Shown piece after piece: positions 24,254 to 32,612 of a stretch of 35,275 nt of DNA (within the stretch, counting starts at the first letter, position 1; each line of letters begins with the position of its first letter). Below the pieces are notes generated by a model. It was given only the letters and a program-made list of their open reading frames with translations. It searched no databases and was not told the DNA's origin. This DNA comes from an uncultured Coriobacteriaceae bacterium (GTDB taxonomy: Bacteria > Actinomycetota > Coriobacteriia > Coriobacteriales > Atopobiaceae). Where the stretch lies: contig CADBDT010000039.1 in the NCBI GenBank assembly GCA_902793465.1, forward strand, positions 1 through 35,275. The letters are read 5' to 3'. The translations under genes and the position numbers were made by a program.

Positions 24254-26167
24254 TTACTGCTGCGTCGTTGGCAGGTTTGGTGCAAAGCCGTCCTCGCGCG
24301 TAAAGATGCGCATAAACTCCTCGCCGGTAACGGTCTCCTTGCGCTGGAGGTAGCGGCTTATTTCGTGCAGCTTAAAGCGGTGCGCTCGCAGGACTTCCAG
24401 GGCGGTTTGGTGACCCTCCTCAACGAGGCGCTGCACCTCTTTGTCTATGTTTTCCGCGGTACCTTCCGAGCAGGTGAGCTCGCTACCGCCACCAAGGTAG
24501 CGGTTGCGCTGCTGACCCAGGGCAACCATGCCAAACTTTTCGGTCATGCCGTACTGGGTAACCATGGCGCGGGCAATCTGTGTGGCCTTTTGTATGTCGT
24601 TAGACGCGCCGTTGGTTGCCTCGCCAAAAATGAGCTCCTCGGCCGCGCGTCCGCCGCAGAGCACGGCTATCTTTTCGCGCATCTCCTTTGCGGTAGTAAG
24701 AAAGTGCTCGTCCTCGTCCACCTGCATGGTAAAGCCAAGGGCGCCAGAGGTGCGCGGGACGATGGTTATCTTGCTTACCGGGGCCGAGCCCTTTTGAGAG
24801 GCTGCAACAATTGCATGACCGGTCTCGTGGTAGGCAACAACCTGCTTCTCGTGTTCGGAAAGAACGGTGGACTTCTTCTTCTCGCCAGCAATTACCACGT
24901 CTACCGACTCGACCAGGTCCTCTTGCGAGACCAGGCGATGACCAGAGCGCACGGCACGAAGCGCCGCCTCGTTTATCATGTTTGCCAAGTCTGCACCAGA
25001 TGCTCCTGGTGTCGCGCGGGCAACCACAGAAAGGTCTACGCCGGGCTCCATCTTTACGTCGTTGGCATGAATCTTGAGTATTGCCTCGCGGCCGGCAAGG
25101 TCGGGAAGCTCCACGGGTATGCGACGGTCAAAGCGACCGGGGCGCGTAAGAGCTATGTCCAGGGAATCCGGCATATTGGTTGCGCCCAACACCACAATGC
25201 CCTTGTTGTTGTCGAAGCCGTCCATCTCGGTGAGCAGCTGGTTGAGCGTCTGCTCGCGCTCGTCGTTGGTGGTAAGACCGGCGTCGCGGCGCTTGCCCAC
25301 GGTGTCTATCTCGTCTATGAACACGATGCAGGGGGCTTTTTCGTTTGCCTGCTTAAACAGGTCGCGTACCTTTGCGGCGCCACGGCCCACAAACATCTCC
25401 ACGAACTCGGAACCCGAAATCTGGAAGAAGGGGACCTTTGCCTCGCCGGCAACGGCCTTGGCAAGGAGCGTCTTGCCCGTGCCGGGAGGTCCAACCAACA
25501 GCGCGCCACGCGGGCAGCGTGCACCGATCTCCGTGTACTTTGCGGGATTCTCCAGGAAGCTGGCAATCTCTTGCAGCGACTCCTTTGCCTCGTCCTGGCC
25601 GGCAACGTCTGCAAACGTAATGCCGGTTTCCTTCTCACCAACAATCTTGGCGTTGGACTTGCCCAGGCCACCCATGCCAAAGCCACCAAAGCCGCCTCCA
25701 AAGTTCATGGAGGGGTCGTCGCCGTCCGCAGCCTTTTTCATGCGGCGGTTTAGGCGCCAGCCAAAGAACACGATTACGCCTATGGGCAGGCCGTAGCTCA
25801 AAAGGAGGTAGAGCCACATGTCGTTGCTTGGGTCTGGAATCTGGGCACTAAACTTTACCTCGTGCTTTTGCAGGAGCGGAACAAGGCCATCGTCGTTGGG
25901 AAAGAGCGAGGTCTCGTATACCTGCACATTTGCGTCCTTGTTGGACGTATCGCCGTCGGCAAAAGTTATCTTGCCAGTGCCGGTGTTAAGGTTGACCTCC
26001 TTAACCTTGTTCTGCTCGACCATGGTAAGAAACTCGCTGTAGCTCACACTCTTTATTGAGTTTTGCTTAATGAGGCTTGCCGACTGTTGAATGGCAAATA
26101 TGAGGGCGACCGCAATTATTACGTACAAAAACATTGACCGCCGTCGTTTTTTGTTATCCATCTCCAT
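24254..26167 (-). CDS. ftsH: ATP-dependent zinc metalloprotease FtsH
   Basis: Membrane-anchored AAA+ protease for quality control of membrane and regulatory proteins. 637 residues. Two membrane segments (about 12-26 and 118-137) flank an extracytoplasmic domain; a glycine-rich linker (157-168) leads to the AAA domain with Walker A GPPGTGKT (226-233), Walker B VFIDEI (282-287) and the arginine-finger region RPGRFDRR. The zinc site is HETGH (447-451), with the third ligand Asp in GASNDIQKAT. The central pore loop reads FVGRGA (259-264) where FVGVGA is usual. AGGAG precedes ATG 26167 on the minus strand. A weak candidate promoter (TTAATA, 18 bases, TATAGA, complement of 26201-26230) lies upstream. 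Confidence 0.96.
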   Translation of the reverse strand: MEMDNKKRRRSMFLYVIIAVALIFAIQQSASLIKQNSIKSVSYSEFLTMVEQNKVKEVNLNTGTGKITFADGDTSNKDANVQVYETSLFPNDDGLVPLLQKHEVKFSAQIPDPSNDMWLYLLLSYGLPIGVIVFFGWRLNRRMKKAADGDDPSMNFGGGFGGFGMGGLGKSNAKIVGEKETGITFADVAGQDEAKESLQEIASFLENPAKYTEIGARCPRGALLVGPPGTGKTLLAKAVAGEAKVPFFQISGSEFVEMFVGRGAAKVRDLFKQANEKAPCIVFIDEIDTVGKRRDAGLTTNDEREQTLNQLLTEMDGFDNNKGIVVLGATNMPDSLDIALTRPGRFDRRIPVELPDLAGREAILKIHANDVKMEPGVDLSVVARATPGASGADLANMINEAALRAVRSGHRLVSQEDLVESVDVVIAGEKKKSTVLSEHEKQVVAYHETGHAIVAASQKGSAPVSKITIVPRTSGALGFTMQVDEDEHFLTTAKEMREKIAVLCGGRAAEELIFGEATNGASNDIQKATQIARAMVTQYGMTEKFGMVALGQQRNRYLGGGSELTCSEGTAENIDKEVQRLVEEGHQTALEVLRAHRFKLHEISRYLQRKETVTGEEFMRIFTREDGFAPNLPTTQQ

Positions 26168-26388
26168 ATATCACTGCTCCTCGAAGGTATACATAATGGT
26201 TCTATAGTACCCGCTTGCATGGCTTATTAATACGCGGATTCCAAAGTGTTGGCTATGTGGTTGCGTATTGCACAGCAATTCCTGTTTTGTCTGCTGGTGC
26301 ATGGATTACCTGCTATGCACCGATTGTTAGCCCGAATAGGCTTACAGGTTGGCTATGGTAGTAGGGTGGGGCGGCGAAAGGAAGAAAA

Positions 26389-27228
26389 ATGAGGAGAACA
26401 ACAATCGTGACAACTTGCATGGGGCTTTTCTTTGCTGCCGTGCTGGCCATTGCCGGATGTGGGCAGGCGCCGACCTCGAGTGCGTCTGTGGCGACGGGCT
26501 CCGCTTCCGCGTCTGCCGCCTCGTCTTCCAGTGCCCCTGCGACCTCTGCGACTATGGCCGACTACCTGTACGAGCACTACAGCGACTTCGACAAGTTCAA
26601 CGAGGGAATTCAGAGCGGCACGGCGATACCGGAGAGTCTGAGGCTCATTGCGTCGGGCGAGTTCGACGGCTACGTGTACGACAAGGACGTTATTGTGGCC
26701 ACGTGGAACGAACTCTGCGCGATAAAGATTGACCTCAACAATCCCAGCAAGAAGGAGTCGGATGCCGGAGGCTTTACATTCGACTTCGACTCAGGAAAAG
26801 AGGTAATTCCGTTCCCGTTCCTCACAAACAAATACGCGGACTTCAACACTGGCGAGCTGTTTTCCGTGCAGAATCCCGACGAGGTTCAGGCGCTCTACGA
26901 CGAGACTGCGGAGCTCGCCAAGAAAAACATGCCCAAGGCAGGTACGGAGCTCGTGGAGCACAACGGTGCATACCTGTGGGACGCCAATGGCGACGGCATA
27001 CTGGAGCACATGTGGTTGGACTTCAACAACAACGGAGACGAGGCGCCAAGCGGCTACTCGATTCGCCTCTTTAACAGCAATCTCGATGTGTCCGGCTACC
27101 TGGACAACACGAACAAGATCGAGAAAGTTGAGCTGCGGGAGGATGCCAGCGGTGCTTACGTTGTGCTTACGACCAACACCGGCCAGCACACGGTACGCCT
27201 GGCGGGAAACGAGCTGGAAGTCAAGTGA
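26389..27228 (+). CDS. Lipoprotein with acidic calcium-loop-like motif
   Basis: A 279-residue predicted lipoprotein. The lipobox LAIAGC gives C24 as the lipidated residue after a normal signal peptide; residues 28-55 are a Ser/Ala-rich spacer. The mature domain has no family I recognise. DANGDGILEH (from D198, with D198/N200/D202/E206) followed by DFNNNGDE looks like an EF-hand or dockerin-type calcium loop. A good GGCGAAAGGAAG site precedes ATG 26389. It is divergent from ftsH with 220 bases between. A terminator-like hairpin includes its stop codon. Confidence 0.8.
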   Translation: MRRTTIVTTCMGLFFAAVLAIAGCGQAPTSSASVATGSASASAASSSSAPATSATMADYLYEHYSDFDKFNEGIQSGTAIPESLRLIASGEFDGYVYDKDVIVATWNELCAIKIDLNNPSKKESDAGGFTFDFDSGKEVIPFPFLTNKYADFNTGELFSVQNPDEVQALYDETAELAKKNMPKAGTELVEHNGAYLWDANGDGILEHMWLDFNNNGDEAPSGYSIRLFNSNLDVSGYLDNTNKIEKVELREDASGAYVVLTTNTGQHTVRLAGNELEVK

Positions 27229-27261
27229 CCCATCAAAGGGGTACTCCCTCTTGATAGGTCA
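27226..27261 (+). terminator. Hairpin H5 containing the lipoprotein stop codon
   Basis: TGACCCATCAA (27226-27236) and TTGATAGGTCA (27251-27261) pair at 10 of 11 positions. The apex is AGGGGTACTCCCT, a close relative of the GGGGATACTCCCC core of the palindromes at 18258, 24074 and 32613. No T-run follows. Confidence 0.55.
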
Positions 27262-27275
27262 CAATCATAAATAAC

Positions 27276-27379
27276 GCAACCTGCGCACTAATCGTTCCAT
27301 GAGAAACGCGTCGTGCGCACTATGTGGCTTGTAGTGTACACGAGGATGTCTTTTTCGGACCATTTAGTGCGCAGGTTGC
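27276..27379. repeat. 104-bp element with 16-bp terminal inverted repeats
   Basis: GCAACCTGCGCACTAA (27276-27291) and its exact reverse complement (27364-27379) bracket 72 bases. TGCGCACTA also recurs in direct orientation at about 27312. There is no open frame. It could be a small MITE-like element or an RNA hairpin. Confidence 0.6.
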
Positions 27380-27439
27380 TAAATTGATGTCCCTTACACC
27401 CGACCATTGTCCTTCCCCCCAGCCAGCTGGCGACCTCCA

Positions 27440-27695
27440 CGCGCACCCGACAACCCCCGGGCTCTCCCGAAAGCCAACTATGTGCGCCCGCCATCCATCC
27501 CGCCCCAAAGAAGCGTCGAATCCGTGAGGCGGCCCAAAAAGCAGCCGCGCGCAGTTCCGCAACGAAGTGAGGACTGTTTGAGCACGGCGCTTTCTGGGCC
27601 GCCGGAAGGATCAGACGCTTCTTTGGGGCGGGTGGCTGGCGGGCGCCCCAAAGTGGCTGAGCACGTGGGAGAGCGCGAGGGGGTTGTCGGGCGCA
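27440..27695. repeat. Large imperfect foldback element upstream of ileS
   Basis: Nested inverted repeats share one centre: CCCGACAACCCCC (27446-27458) with 27679-27691, CGCCCCAAAGAAGCGTC (27501-27517) with 27614-27630, and GGCGGCCCA (27528-27536) with 27595-27603. Together they make an imperfect palindrome of about 250 bp, too diverged for a simple terminator. No coding function is seen. It lies in the gap of about 550 bases between the lipoprotein and the T-box leader. Confidence 0.7.
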
Positions 27696-27715
27696 CCGCG
27701 GGCGCATCCTGTTTT

Positions 27716-27748
27716 TTGTCTGCAGGAGGTAGCAATACGTGGTAGAAT
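27716..27748 (+). promoter_or_regulatory. Candidate promoter of the ileS leader
   Basis: TAGAAT at 27743-27748 is preceded by TGG, an extended -10 pattern, and TTGTCT lies at 27716-27721, but the 21-base spacing is long. The position, about 35 bases before the T-box stem I, is right for a start site near 27755. Confidence 0.35.
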
Positions 27749-27784
27749 TTCGCACCAAGGCTGTGAAGGGGAGGAGTACTTCGG

Positions 27785-28023
27785 GTAGCGGCACGCAGAG
27801 CGAGCGGGGACGGTGTGAGCCCGCGGTGTTGTCCGAAGGAAGATCGCCCCGGAGCTGCGGTCCCAACGGAGTCCAAAACGGGATTCTAAGTAGGCACCGA
27901 CGGGAATGGTCGCCGACACAGGCCAACCGAGTATGGCGGAAACTTTACGCTCGCTGGGTGGTTTTATGCGAAGTGTTAACGCATGGCGCTTCGTCCCAGG
28001 GTGCGGGACGGGGTGCCTTTTTT
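27785..28023 (+). promoter_or_regulatory. T-box riboswitch controlling ileS
   Basis: The leader RNA senses uncharged tRNA-Ile. Stem I is closed by GCAG (27795-27798) and CTGC (27855-27858). It holds AGAGCGAG, the distal GGTGTGAGCC, and a specifier loop GAAGGAAGATCGCC in which ATC (27843-27845) is an isoleucine codon. TAAGTAGG (27887-27894) is the usual block after stem I/II. The T-box bulge is GGGTGGTTTTATGCG (27956-27970): UGGU can pair with the ACCA end of tRNA-Ile. The antiterminator is CTGGG (27954-27958) with CCCAG (27995-27999), and CGAAG (27969-27973) with CTTCG (27989-27993). The bulge lacks the usual ACCGCG. An overlapping terminator follows. Confidence 0.85.
27985..28023 (+). terminator. 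Attenuator terminator of the ileS T-box
   Basis: GGCGCTTCGTCCC (27985-27997) pairs along all 13 positions (with G-U pairs) with GGGACGGGGTGCC (28005-28017) around AGGGTGC, followed by TTTTTT (28018-28023). Its left arm uses the same bases as the antiterminator 3' strand, so the two structures exclude each other. Confidence 0.85.
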
Positions 28024-28066
28024 GTGCCCCAAGGATTGCGGGCAACCGCAGAAAGGACGTGCGCAG

Positions 28067-30880
28067 ATGGCGAATCAGTACAAGAAGACCACCAACCTGC
28101 CAAGGACGCGTTTCGCGATGCGTGCCAACCTGGCACAGAACGAGCCCAAGCGCCTTGCAGCTTGGGAGGAGGCGGGCGTATACGAGCTCGCACTAAAGAA
28201 GAACGAGGGACATAAGAAGTTCGTTCTGCACGACGGCCCCCCGTATGCAAACGGACCCATCCACCTGGGACATGCACAGAATAAGATTTCCAAAGACATC
28301 ATCAATCGCTACTGGATGATGCAGGGCCGAGAGGTTCCCTACGTGCCTGGTTGGGACTGCCATGGACTGCCCATCGAGCATAAGGTGGAGGACATGGTGG
28401 GCCAGGAGAAGTTCCGCGAGCTTCCTACGGCCACCATCCGTCGCCTTTGTCGCGAGATGGCCGTGGAGCAGGTGGACACCCAGCGTCAGGGCTTCAAGCG
28501 CCTGGGCGTCCTGGGCGAGTGGGACAACCCCTACCTCACCTACACCAACGACTACGATGCCACCGACATAGAGATCTTTAAGGCTATCTACGATGCCGGA
28601 GCCATCTACCGCGGTCGTAAGCCGGTCCACTGGTGCAGCCACTGCCACACAGCGCTCGCCGAGGCAGAGATCGAGTACGGCGACGAGGTAAGCCCTGCCA
28701 TCTTTGTGCGCTTCCAGATGACCACCACCCCCGCAGGCCTCGAGGCGTGGGAGGGAAAGCTCGACGTTGCCATTTGGACCACAACGCCCTGGACGCTGCC
28801 TGCCGACGACGCGGTAATCCTGCATCCCGAGGCCGCCTACGTTGCCGTCGAGCACGACGGCCGCGCCTACATTTTTGCCGAGGCGCTTTGGCAAAAGTGC
28901 GCGGAGAAGTTTGGCTGGGAGGACGCACGGCTCGTGTGCGGCACGGATGGCGAGCCTTGGCGCGCAAGCGGCACCGAGCTTGCAGAGAACCGCTACGAGC
29001 AGCCCATCTTTGGCGACCAGGGCGAGACAGGTAAGTTCATTTACGCCGACTACGTAACGCTCGAGGACGGCACGGGCATCGTGCACTCCGCACCCGGCCA
29101 CGGCGTGGACGACTACCTTGCCGGCATGAAGTTCGACGTTCCCGTGGTCATGCCCGTGGACGACGACGGCCGCTTCTTTAAGGGCGAGGGCATGGGCACC
29201 GGCGGTCCGTGGGGCGGCATGGAGGTAAACGAGGCAAACCCGCACATCATAGAGTGGCTGCGCGAGCGCGGTACGCTCATTTTGCACGAGGACATGAGCC
29301 ACAGCTACCCGCACTGCTGGCGCTGCAAGAACCCCGTAATCTTCCGTGCCACGAGCCAGTGGTTTGTTTCCATGGACGACACGGGTCTTCGCAAGACGGC
29401 GCGCGAGGCGCTCGACCACGTGGACTTCTATCCCGCGCACGCGGTAAAGCGCATTGGTTCCATGGTGGAGGGGCGTCCGGACTGGTGCATTTCGCGCCAG
29501 CGCAACTGGGGCGTGCCCATTCCGGCGTTTACCTGCCAGGATTGTGGCGAGTCCGTTATGAACGACGATACCCTGGACGCCGTAATAAAGCTGTTCCGGG
29601 AGCAGGGATCCGACCACTGGTTTACCGACGACCCCGCAAGCTATCTTGGCGATGCCTGCACCTGTCCCAATTGTGGAAGCCACAACCTCAAGGCAGACCG
29701 AGACATCCTGGACGTGTGGTGGGACTCCGGCGTGTCGCACACGGCGGTGTGCAGGCATCGCGACAACCTCGAGTTCCCCGCAGACATGTACCTGGAAGGT
29801 TCCGACCAGCATCGCGGCTGGTTTATGAGCTCGCTCATGACGAGCATTGGTGCCTATGGCGTGGCTCCGTACAAAGCCGTTGTAAGCCAGGGCTTCACGC
29901 TCGACGGCAAGGGTCGCAAGATGAGCAAGTCGCTGGGCAACGTAATTGATCCCAACAAGGAATGCGACACGCGCGGCGCAGACGTGCTGCGCCTGTGGGT
30001 GGCATCCGTGGACACCTCGGTGGACGTGCCGTGCGACGCAGAGATCCTAAACCACGTTGGCGAGGCATATCGTCGCTTCCGCAACACCTTCCGCTTCCTT
30101 TTGGGCGAGATTGAGGACCAGTTTGACCCCGCGGTCGACGGCCTTGCCTTCGATGAGCTGGAGGCCTACGACAAGCTCATGCTCGCGCGCCTCTGCGAGG
30201 TGCACCAGCAGGTGAGCGACGCCTATGCGGCGTATCGCTTTAACCAGGCGTATCGCACCCTGTACGACTTTGTTATTACAGAGCTTTCCAATGGCTATCT
30301 AAACGCTACCAAGGACCGCGTGTACTGCGAGGCGCCAACAAGCCGCGTGCGTCGCAGCGCACAGACGGTGTGGGCGCACATACTGTCCATGCTCGTGCGC
30401 GACCTGCAACCCATACTCGTGTACACCACGGACGAGGTTATGGAGTACCTGCCAGAGAGCATGCGCGACGGTCAGAAGTTCGCTGCGCTCCTCGATTGGT
30501 GGAAGGCACCGCTAAGTGAGAGCGAATATACGCCGTACCTGCAGGTATACGAGGCCGTAATCGATGCACGCGCCGCCTTTACCAAGTCCTACGAGGAAGC
30601 CATCGGTAGCGGTTCCATTGCCGAAAAGACCACGCAGGCTGCATGTGCCGAGCTCACGCTTACGCCAGAGCAGCATGCGCTGCTTACCGGAAGTTTGGGG
30701 TGCAACCTGGCAGAGCCGTTCGTTTGCTCGGAGGTGCGAATCTCTGAGGGCAGCGAGCTTTCGTGCAAGGCGATACCCGCGGATGGCCAAAAGTGCGAAC
30801 GCTGCTGGAACTGGCGAGAGCTGGAAGATGACCACCTGTGCCATCGTTGTCACGAGGCGGTTGGAGCATACGAAGAGTAG
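28067..30880 (+). CDS. ileS: Isoleucyl-tRNA synthetase
   Basis: Class I synthetase charging tRNA-Ile, 937 residues. PPYANGPIHLGHAQNK has the HIGH motif as HLGH (66-69). GWDCHGLPIEHKVE and WTTTPWTLPADDAV (editing domain CP1), ISRQRNWGVPIPAF, and GRKMSKSLGNV with KMSKS (618-622) are all intact. The C-terminal zinc site is C910, C913, C925 and C928 in KCERCWNW..HLCHRC, typical of the bacterial IleRS1 type. ATG 28067 follows AAAGGA; the longer frame to 27983 would translate through the attenuator terminator and is rejected. lspA follows after 160 bases. Confidence 0.97.
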   Translation: MANQYKKTTNLPRTRFAMRANLAQNEPKRLAAWEEAGVYELALKKNEGHKKFVLHDGPPYANGPIHLGHAQNKISKDIINRYWMMQGREVPYVPGWDCHGLPIEHKVEDMVGQEKFRELPTATIRRLCREMAVEQVDTQRQGFKRLGVLGEWDNPYLTYTNDYDATDIEIFKAIYDAGAIYRGRKPVHWCSHCHTALAEAEIEYGDEVSPAIFVRFQMTTTPAGLEAWEGKLDVAIWTTTPWTLPADDAVILHPEAAYVAVEHDGRAYIFAEALWQKCAEKFGWEDARLVCGTDGEPWRASGTELAENRYEQPIFGDQGETGKFIYADYVTLEDGTGIVHSAPGHGVDDYLAGMKFDVPVVMPVDDDGRFFKGEGMGTGGPWGGMEVNEANPHIIEWLRERGTLILHEDMSHSYPHCWRCKNPVIFRATSQWFVSMDDTGLRKTAREALDHVDFYPAHAVKRIGSMVEGRPDWCISRQRNWGVPIPAFTCQDCGESVMNDDTLDAVIKLFREQGSDHWFTDDPASYLGDACTCPNCGSHNLKADRDILDVWWDSGVSHTAVCRHRDNLEFPADMYLEGSDQHRGWFMSSLMTSIGAYGVAPYKAVVSQGFTLDGKGRKMSKSLGNVIDPNKECDTRGADVLRLWVASVDTSVDVPCDAEILNHVGEAYRRFRNTFRFLLGEIEDQFDPAVDGLAFDELEAYDKLMLARLCEVHQQVSDAYAAYRFNQAYRTLYDFVITELSNGYLNATKDRVYCEAPTSRVRRSAQTVWAHILSMLVRDLQPILVYTTDEVMEYLPESMRDGQKFAALLDWWKAPLSESEYTPYLQVYEAVIDARAAFTKSYEEAIGSGSIAEKTTQAACAELTLTPEQHALLTGSLGCNLAEPFVCSEVRISEGSELSCKAIPADGQKCERCWNWRELEDDHLCHRCHEAVGAYEE

Positions 30881-30913
30881 GAGAATGGTTCTAAAAATGA
30901 ACCAGCCGGTAGG

Positions 30914-30959
30914 ACGGCGCGGAGAAGTTTGCGCTCGGGCAGTTTTTGCTCCGCGCCGT
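30914..30959 (+). terminator. Hairpin between ileS and lspA
   Basis: ACGGCGCGGAG (30914-30924) and CTCCGCGCCGT (30949-30959) are perfect reverse complements with a 24-base loop holding TTTTT. The T-run is in the loop rather than after the stem, so termination is uncertain; it may instead partly uncouple lspA from ileS. Confidence 0.45.
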
Positions 30960-31039
30960 TCCCATAGGAACTCGTTTGAAATCTAAAGTGGGAAACTGTT
31001 CTGGTCCGGCGTCGTACGAGCGCCGTCGGATTAGGATGC

Positions 31040-31576
31040 ATGCAAGGAGGGCGTGTGGAAACGCGGTTTGGCAAAGTCGGAGATCGTGCCGGACGAATTG
31101 GCGTATATTGGATCGTCGTAATTCTGTCGGTGCTCATTGACCAAGCGACCAAGGCTGCCGCACGTGAAGTGCTTCAAAATGGCCCGCGCGTACTGATTCC
31201 TGGCGTTATTAACCTCGTACACGTAGAAAACACCGGCGCGGCCTTCTCTTTTGGAGAAGGAGCTGGGGTCCTGTTTATTGGCGTGGCCATCGTATTTATA
31301 GTCCTTGCAACGGGAATCGTTTGGAAGAATCCAAGCCTTCCCTTTAGTCTGGTTGTGCCGCTAGGCCTTGTGGCCGGTGGAGGCATGGGAAACATGATTG
31401 ACCGCATACTCGGCGGATCGGTTACCGACTTTATCTCCACCGCGTTTATGGACTTTCCCGTGTTCAACGTGGCCGATATATGCGTAACTGTGGGCATCGT
31501 GCTCTGCGCCATTGGCTTCTGGATTTGGGACAGCCGTTCGGAAGACACAGACCTGGACGGCCGTGGCAATGTTTAG
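31040..31576 (+). CDS. lspA: Lipoprotein signal peptidase (signal peptidase II)
   Basis: Membrane aspartyl protease that cleaves prolipoproteins such as the one at 26389. 178 residues, four hydrophobic segments. VLIDQATKAAAR, VENTGAAFSF, GGGMGNMIDRILGGSVTDFI and FPVFNVADICVTVG are the conserved boxes; the catalytic aspartates are those of MIDR and NVAD. The start could be ATG 31040 (weak AGGA close upstream) or GTG 31055, which has AAGGAGG at 31044-31050 but only 4 bases away. The stop overlaps the pseudouridine synthase start by 8 bases. Confidence 0.94.
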   Translation: MQGGRVETRFGKVGDRAGRIGVYWIVVILSVLIDQATKAAAREVLQNGPRVLIPGVINLVHVENTGAAFSFGEGAGVLFIGVAIVFIVLATGIVWKNPSLPFSLVVPLGLVAGGGMGNMIDRILGGSVTDFISTAFMDFPVFNVADICVTVGIVLCAIGFWIWDSRSEDTDLDGRGNV

Positions 31577-32612
31577 TGGCGGTGGAGAAGAATCCTTCGA
31601 GCTCGTAAACGTGCTGGTGGACCCGAGTTGCTCCGATATGCGTCTGGATGCCTTTCTCGGATCTGTGGACTCGTGCCCCACGCGCTCGGCATGTGCCAAG
31701 CTCATAGAGGCGGGAGAGGTAAGCATTAACGGTACGATTGCCCGAAGCAAGTCCGAGTGCGTGAGGATGGGCGACCGCATTCAGGTGCGCGTGCCAAGGC
31801 AGAGACAAGAAGCAGGCCTATTGCCAAACTACGAAATCCCGCTCGACGTTAGGTTTGAGGACGACTACCTGCTGGTTTTGTCCAAGCAGGCCGGGTTGGT
31901 GTGCCACCCGAGCCCCGGGCACGTGGACGACACGCTGGCAAATGCCTTGGTTGCCCACTGTGGGTACGAGCACCTGGGCATGCTGCAAGGAGAGGATCGA
32001 CCGGGAATTGTCCATAGGCTGGACATGGATACCTCTGGGCTTATGCTTGCCGCAAAGGACGACGAAACGCAGCGTGCGTTGCAGAACCTCATTCGAATGA
32101 GAGTTCTCGATCGTCGCTACGTAACGCTGGTGCAAGGGTATGTGGCTCCGGACGAGAGCGGCATAACCACGGGCATCGCACGTTCGCCAAGGGACCGCAT
32201 ACGCATGACGGTAACGGACGACCCGCTGGCCCGCGAAGCCATAACCACGTTTAAGACGCTCGAACGCTTTGAGGCGGGGCCGCGAGACGACGGGTATTCC
32301 TTGCTGGAGTGCCATCTGTTTACCGGGCGCACACACCAGATTCGCGTCCACATGCGCCACATTGGCCATCCCGTTGTGGGAGACCAGCTCTACGGCGTGG
32401 GTTCCAAACGCTCGAAGTCGCGCGACTTGGATCTGCGTAGACAATTCCTGCATTCTTGGAGCGTAACGTTCGACCATCCCCAGACGGGGGAGAGAATCCA
32501 TTGCGAGGACAGCCTGCCAGACGACCTGCGCTCTGCCCTAAAGACGTTGGAGTCGCGCTCAATGGGCAGAACCGAGGCGGGGGAGCGCGTCTGTCCCATT
32601 ATTGGGCGGTGA
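31569..32612 (+). CDS. RluA/RluD-family 23S rRNA pseudouridine synthase
   Basis: Converts uridines to pseudouridine in large-subunit rRNA. 347 residues. An N-terminal S4 domain (MRLDAFLGSVDSC..IEAGEVSINGTIARS) precedes the catalytic domain, with GIVHRLDMDTSGLMLAAK holding the catalytic aspartate, and later LFTGRTHQIRVHMRHIGHPVVGD. ATG 31569 overlaps the end of lspA by 8 bases, suggesting translational coupling; the frame is open upstream to 31512 but that would place most of the extension inside lspA. It has no strong ribosome site of its own. lspA-rluD adjacency is common in Gram-positive bacteria. Target position (1911/1915/1917 or other) is not certain. Confidence 0.92.
   Translation: MFSGGGEESFELVNVLVDPSCSDMRLDAFLGSVDSCPTRSACAKLIEAGEVSINGTIARSKSECVRMGDRIQVRVPRQRQEAGLLPNYEIPLDVRFEDDYLLVLSKQAGLVCHPSPGHVDDTLANALVAHCGYEHLGMLQGEDRPGIVHRLDMDTSGLMLAAKDDETQRALQNLIRMRVLDRRYVTLVQGYVAPDESGITTGIARSPRDRIRMTVTDDPLAREAITTFKTLERFEAGPRDDGYSLLECHLFTGRTHQIRVHMRHIGHPVVGDQLYGVGSKRSKSRDLDLRRQFLHSWSVTFDHPQTGERIHCEDSLPDDLRSALKTLESRSMGRTEAGERVCPIIGR

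Noticed and set aside
24365..25753. 462-codon open frame antisense to ftsH
   Set aside because: Shadow of ftsH; no ribosome site and no domain.
27983..28066. N-terminal extension of ileS
   Set aside because: The extra 28 codons would read through the attenuator terminator and its T-run; ATG 28067 has a ribosome site and gives the family N-terminus.
28193..29812. 539-codon open frame antisense to ileS
   Set aside because: Shadow of the ileS reading frame; the composition is Val/Ala/His-rich with no family features.
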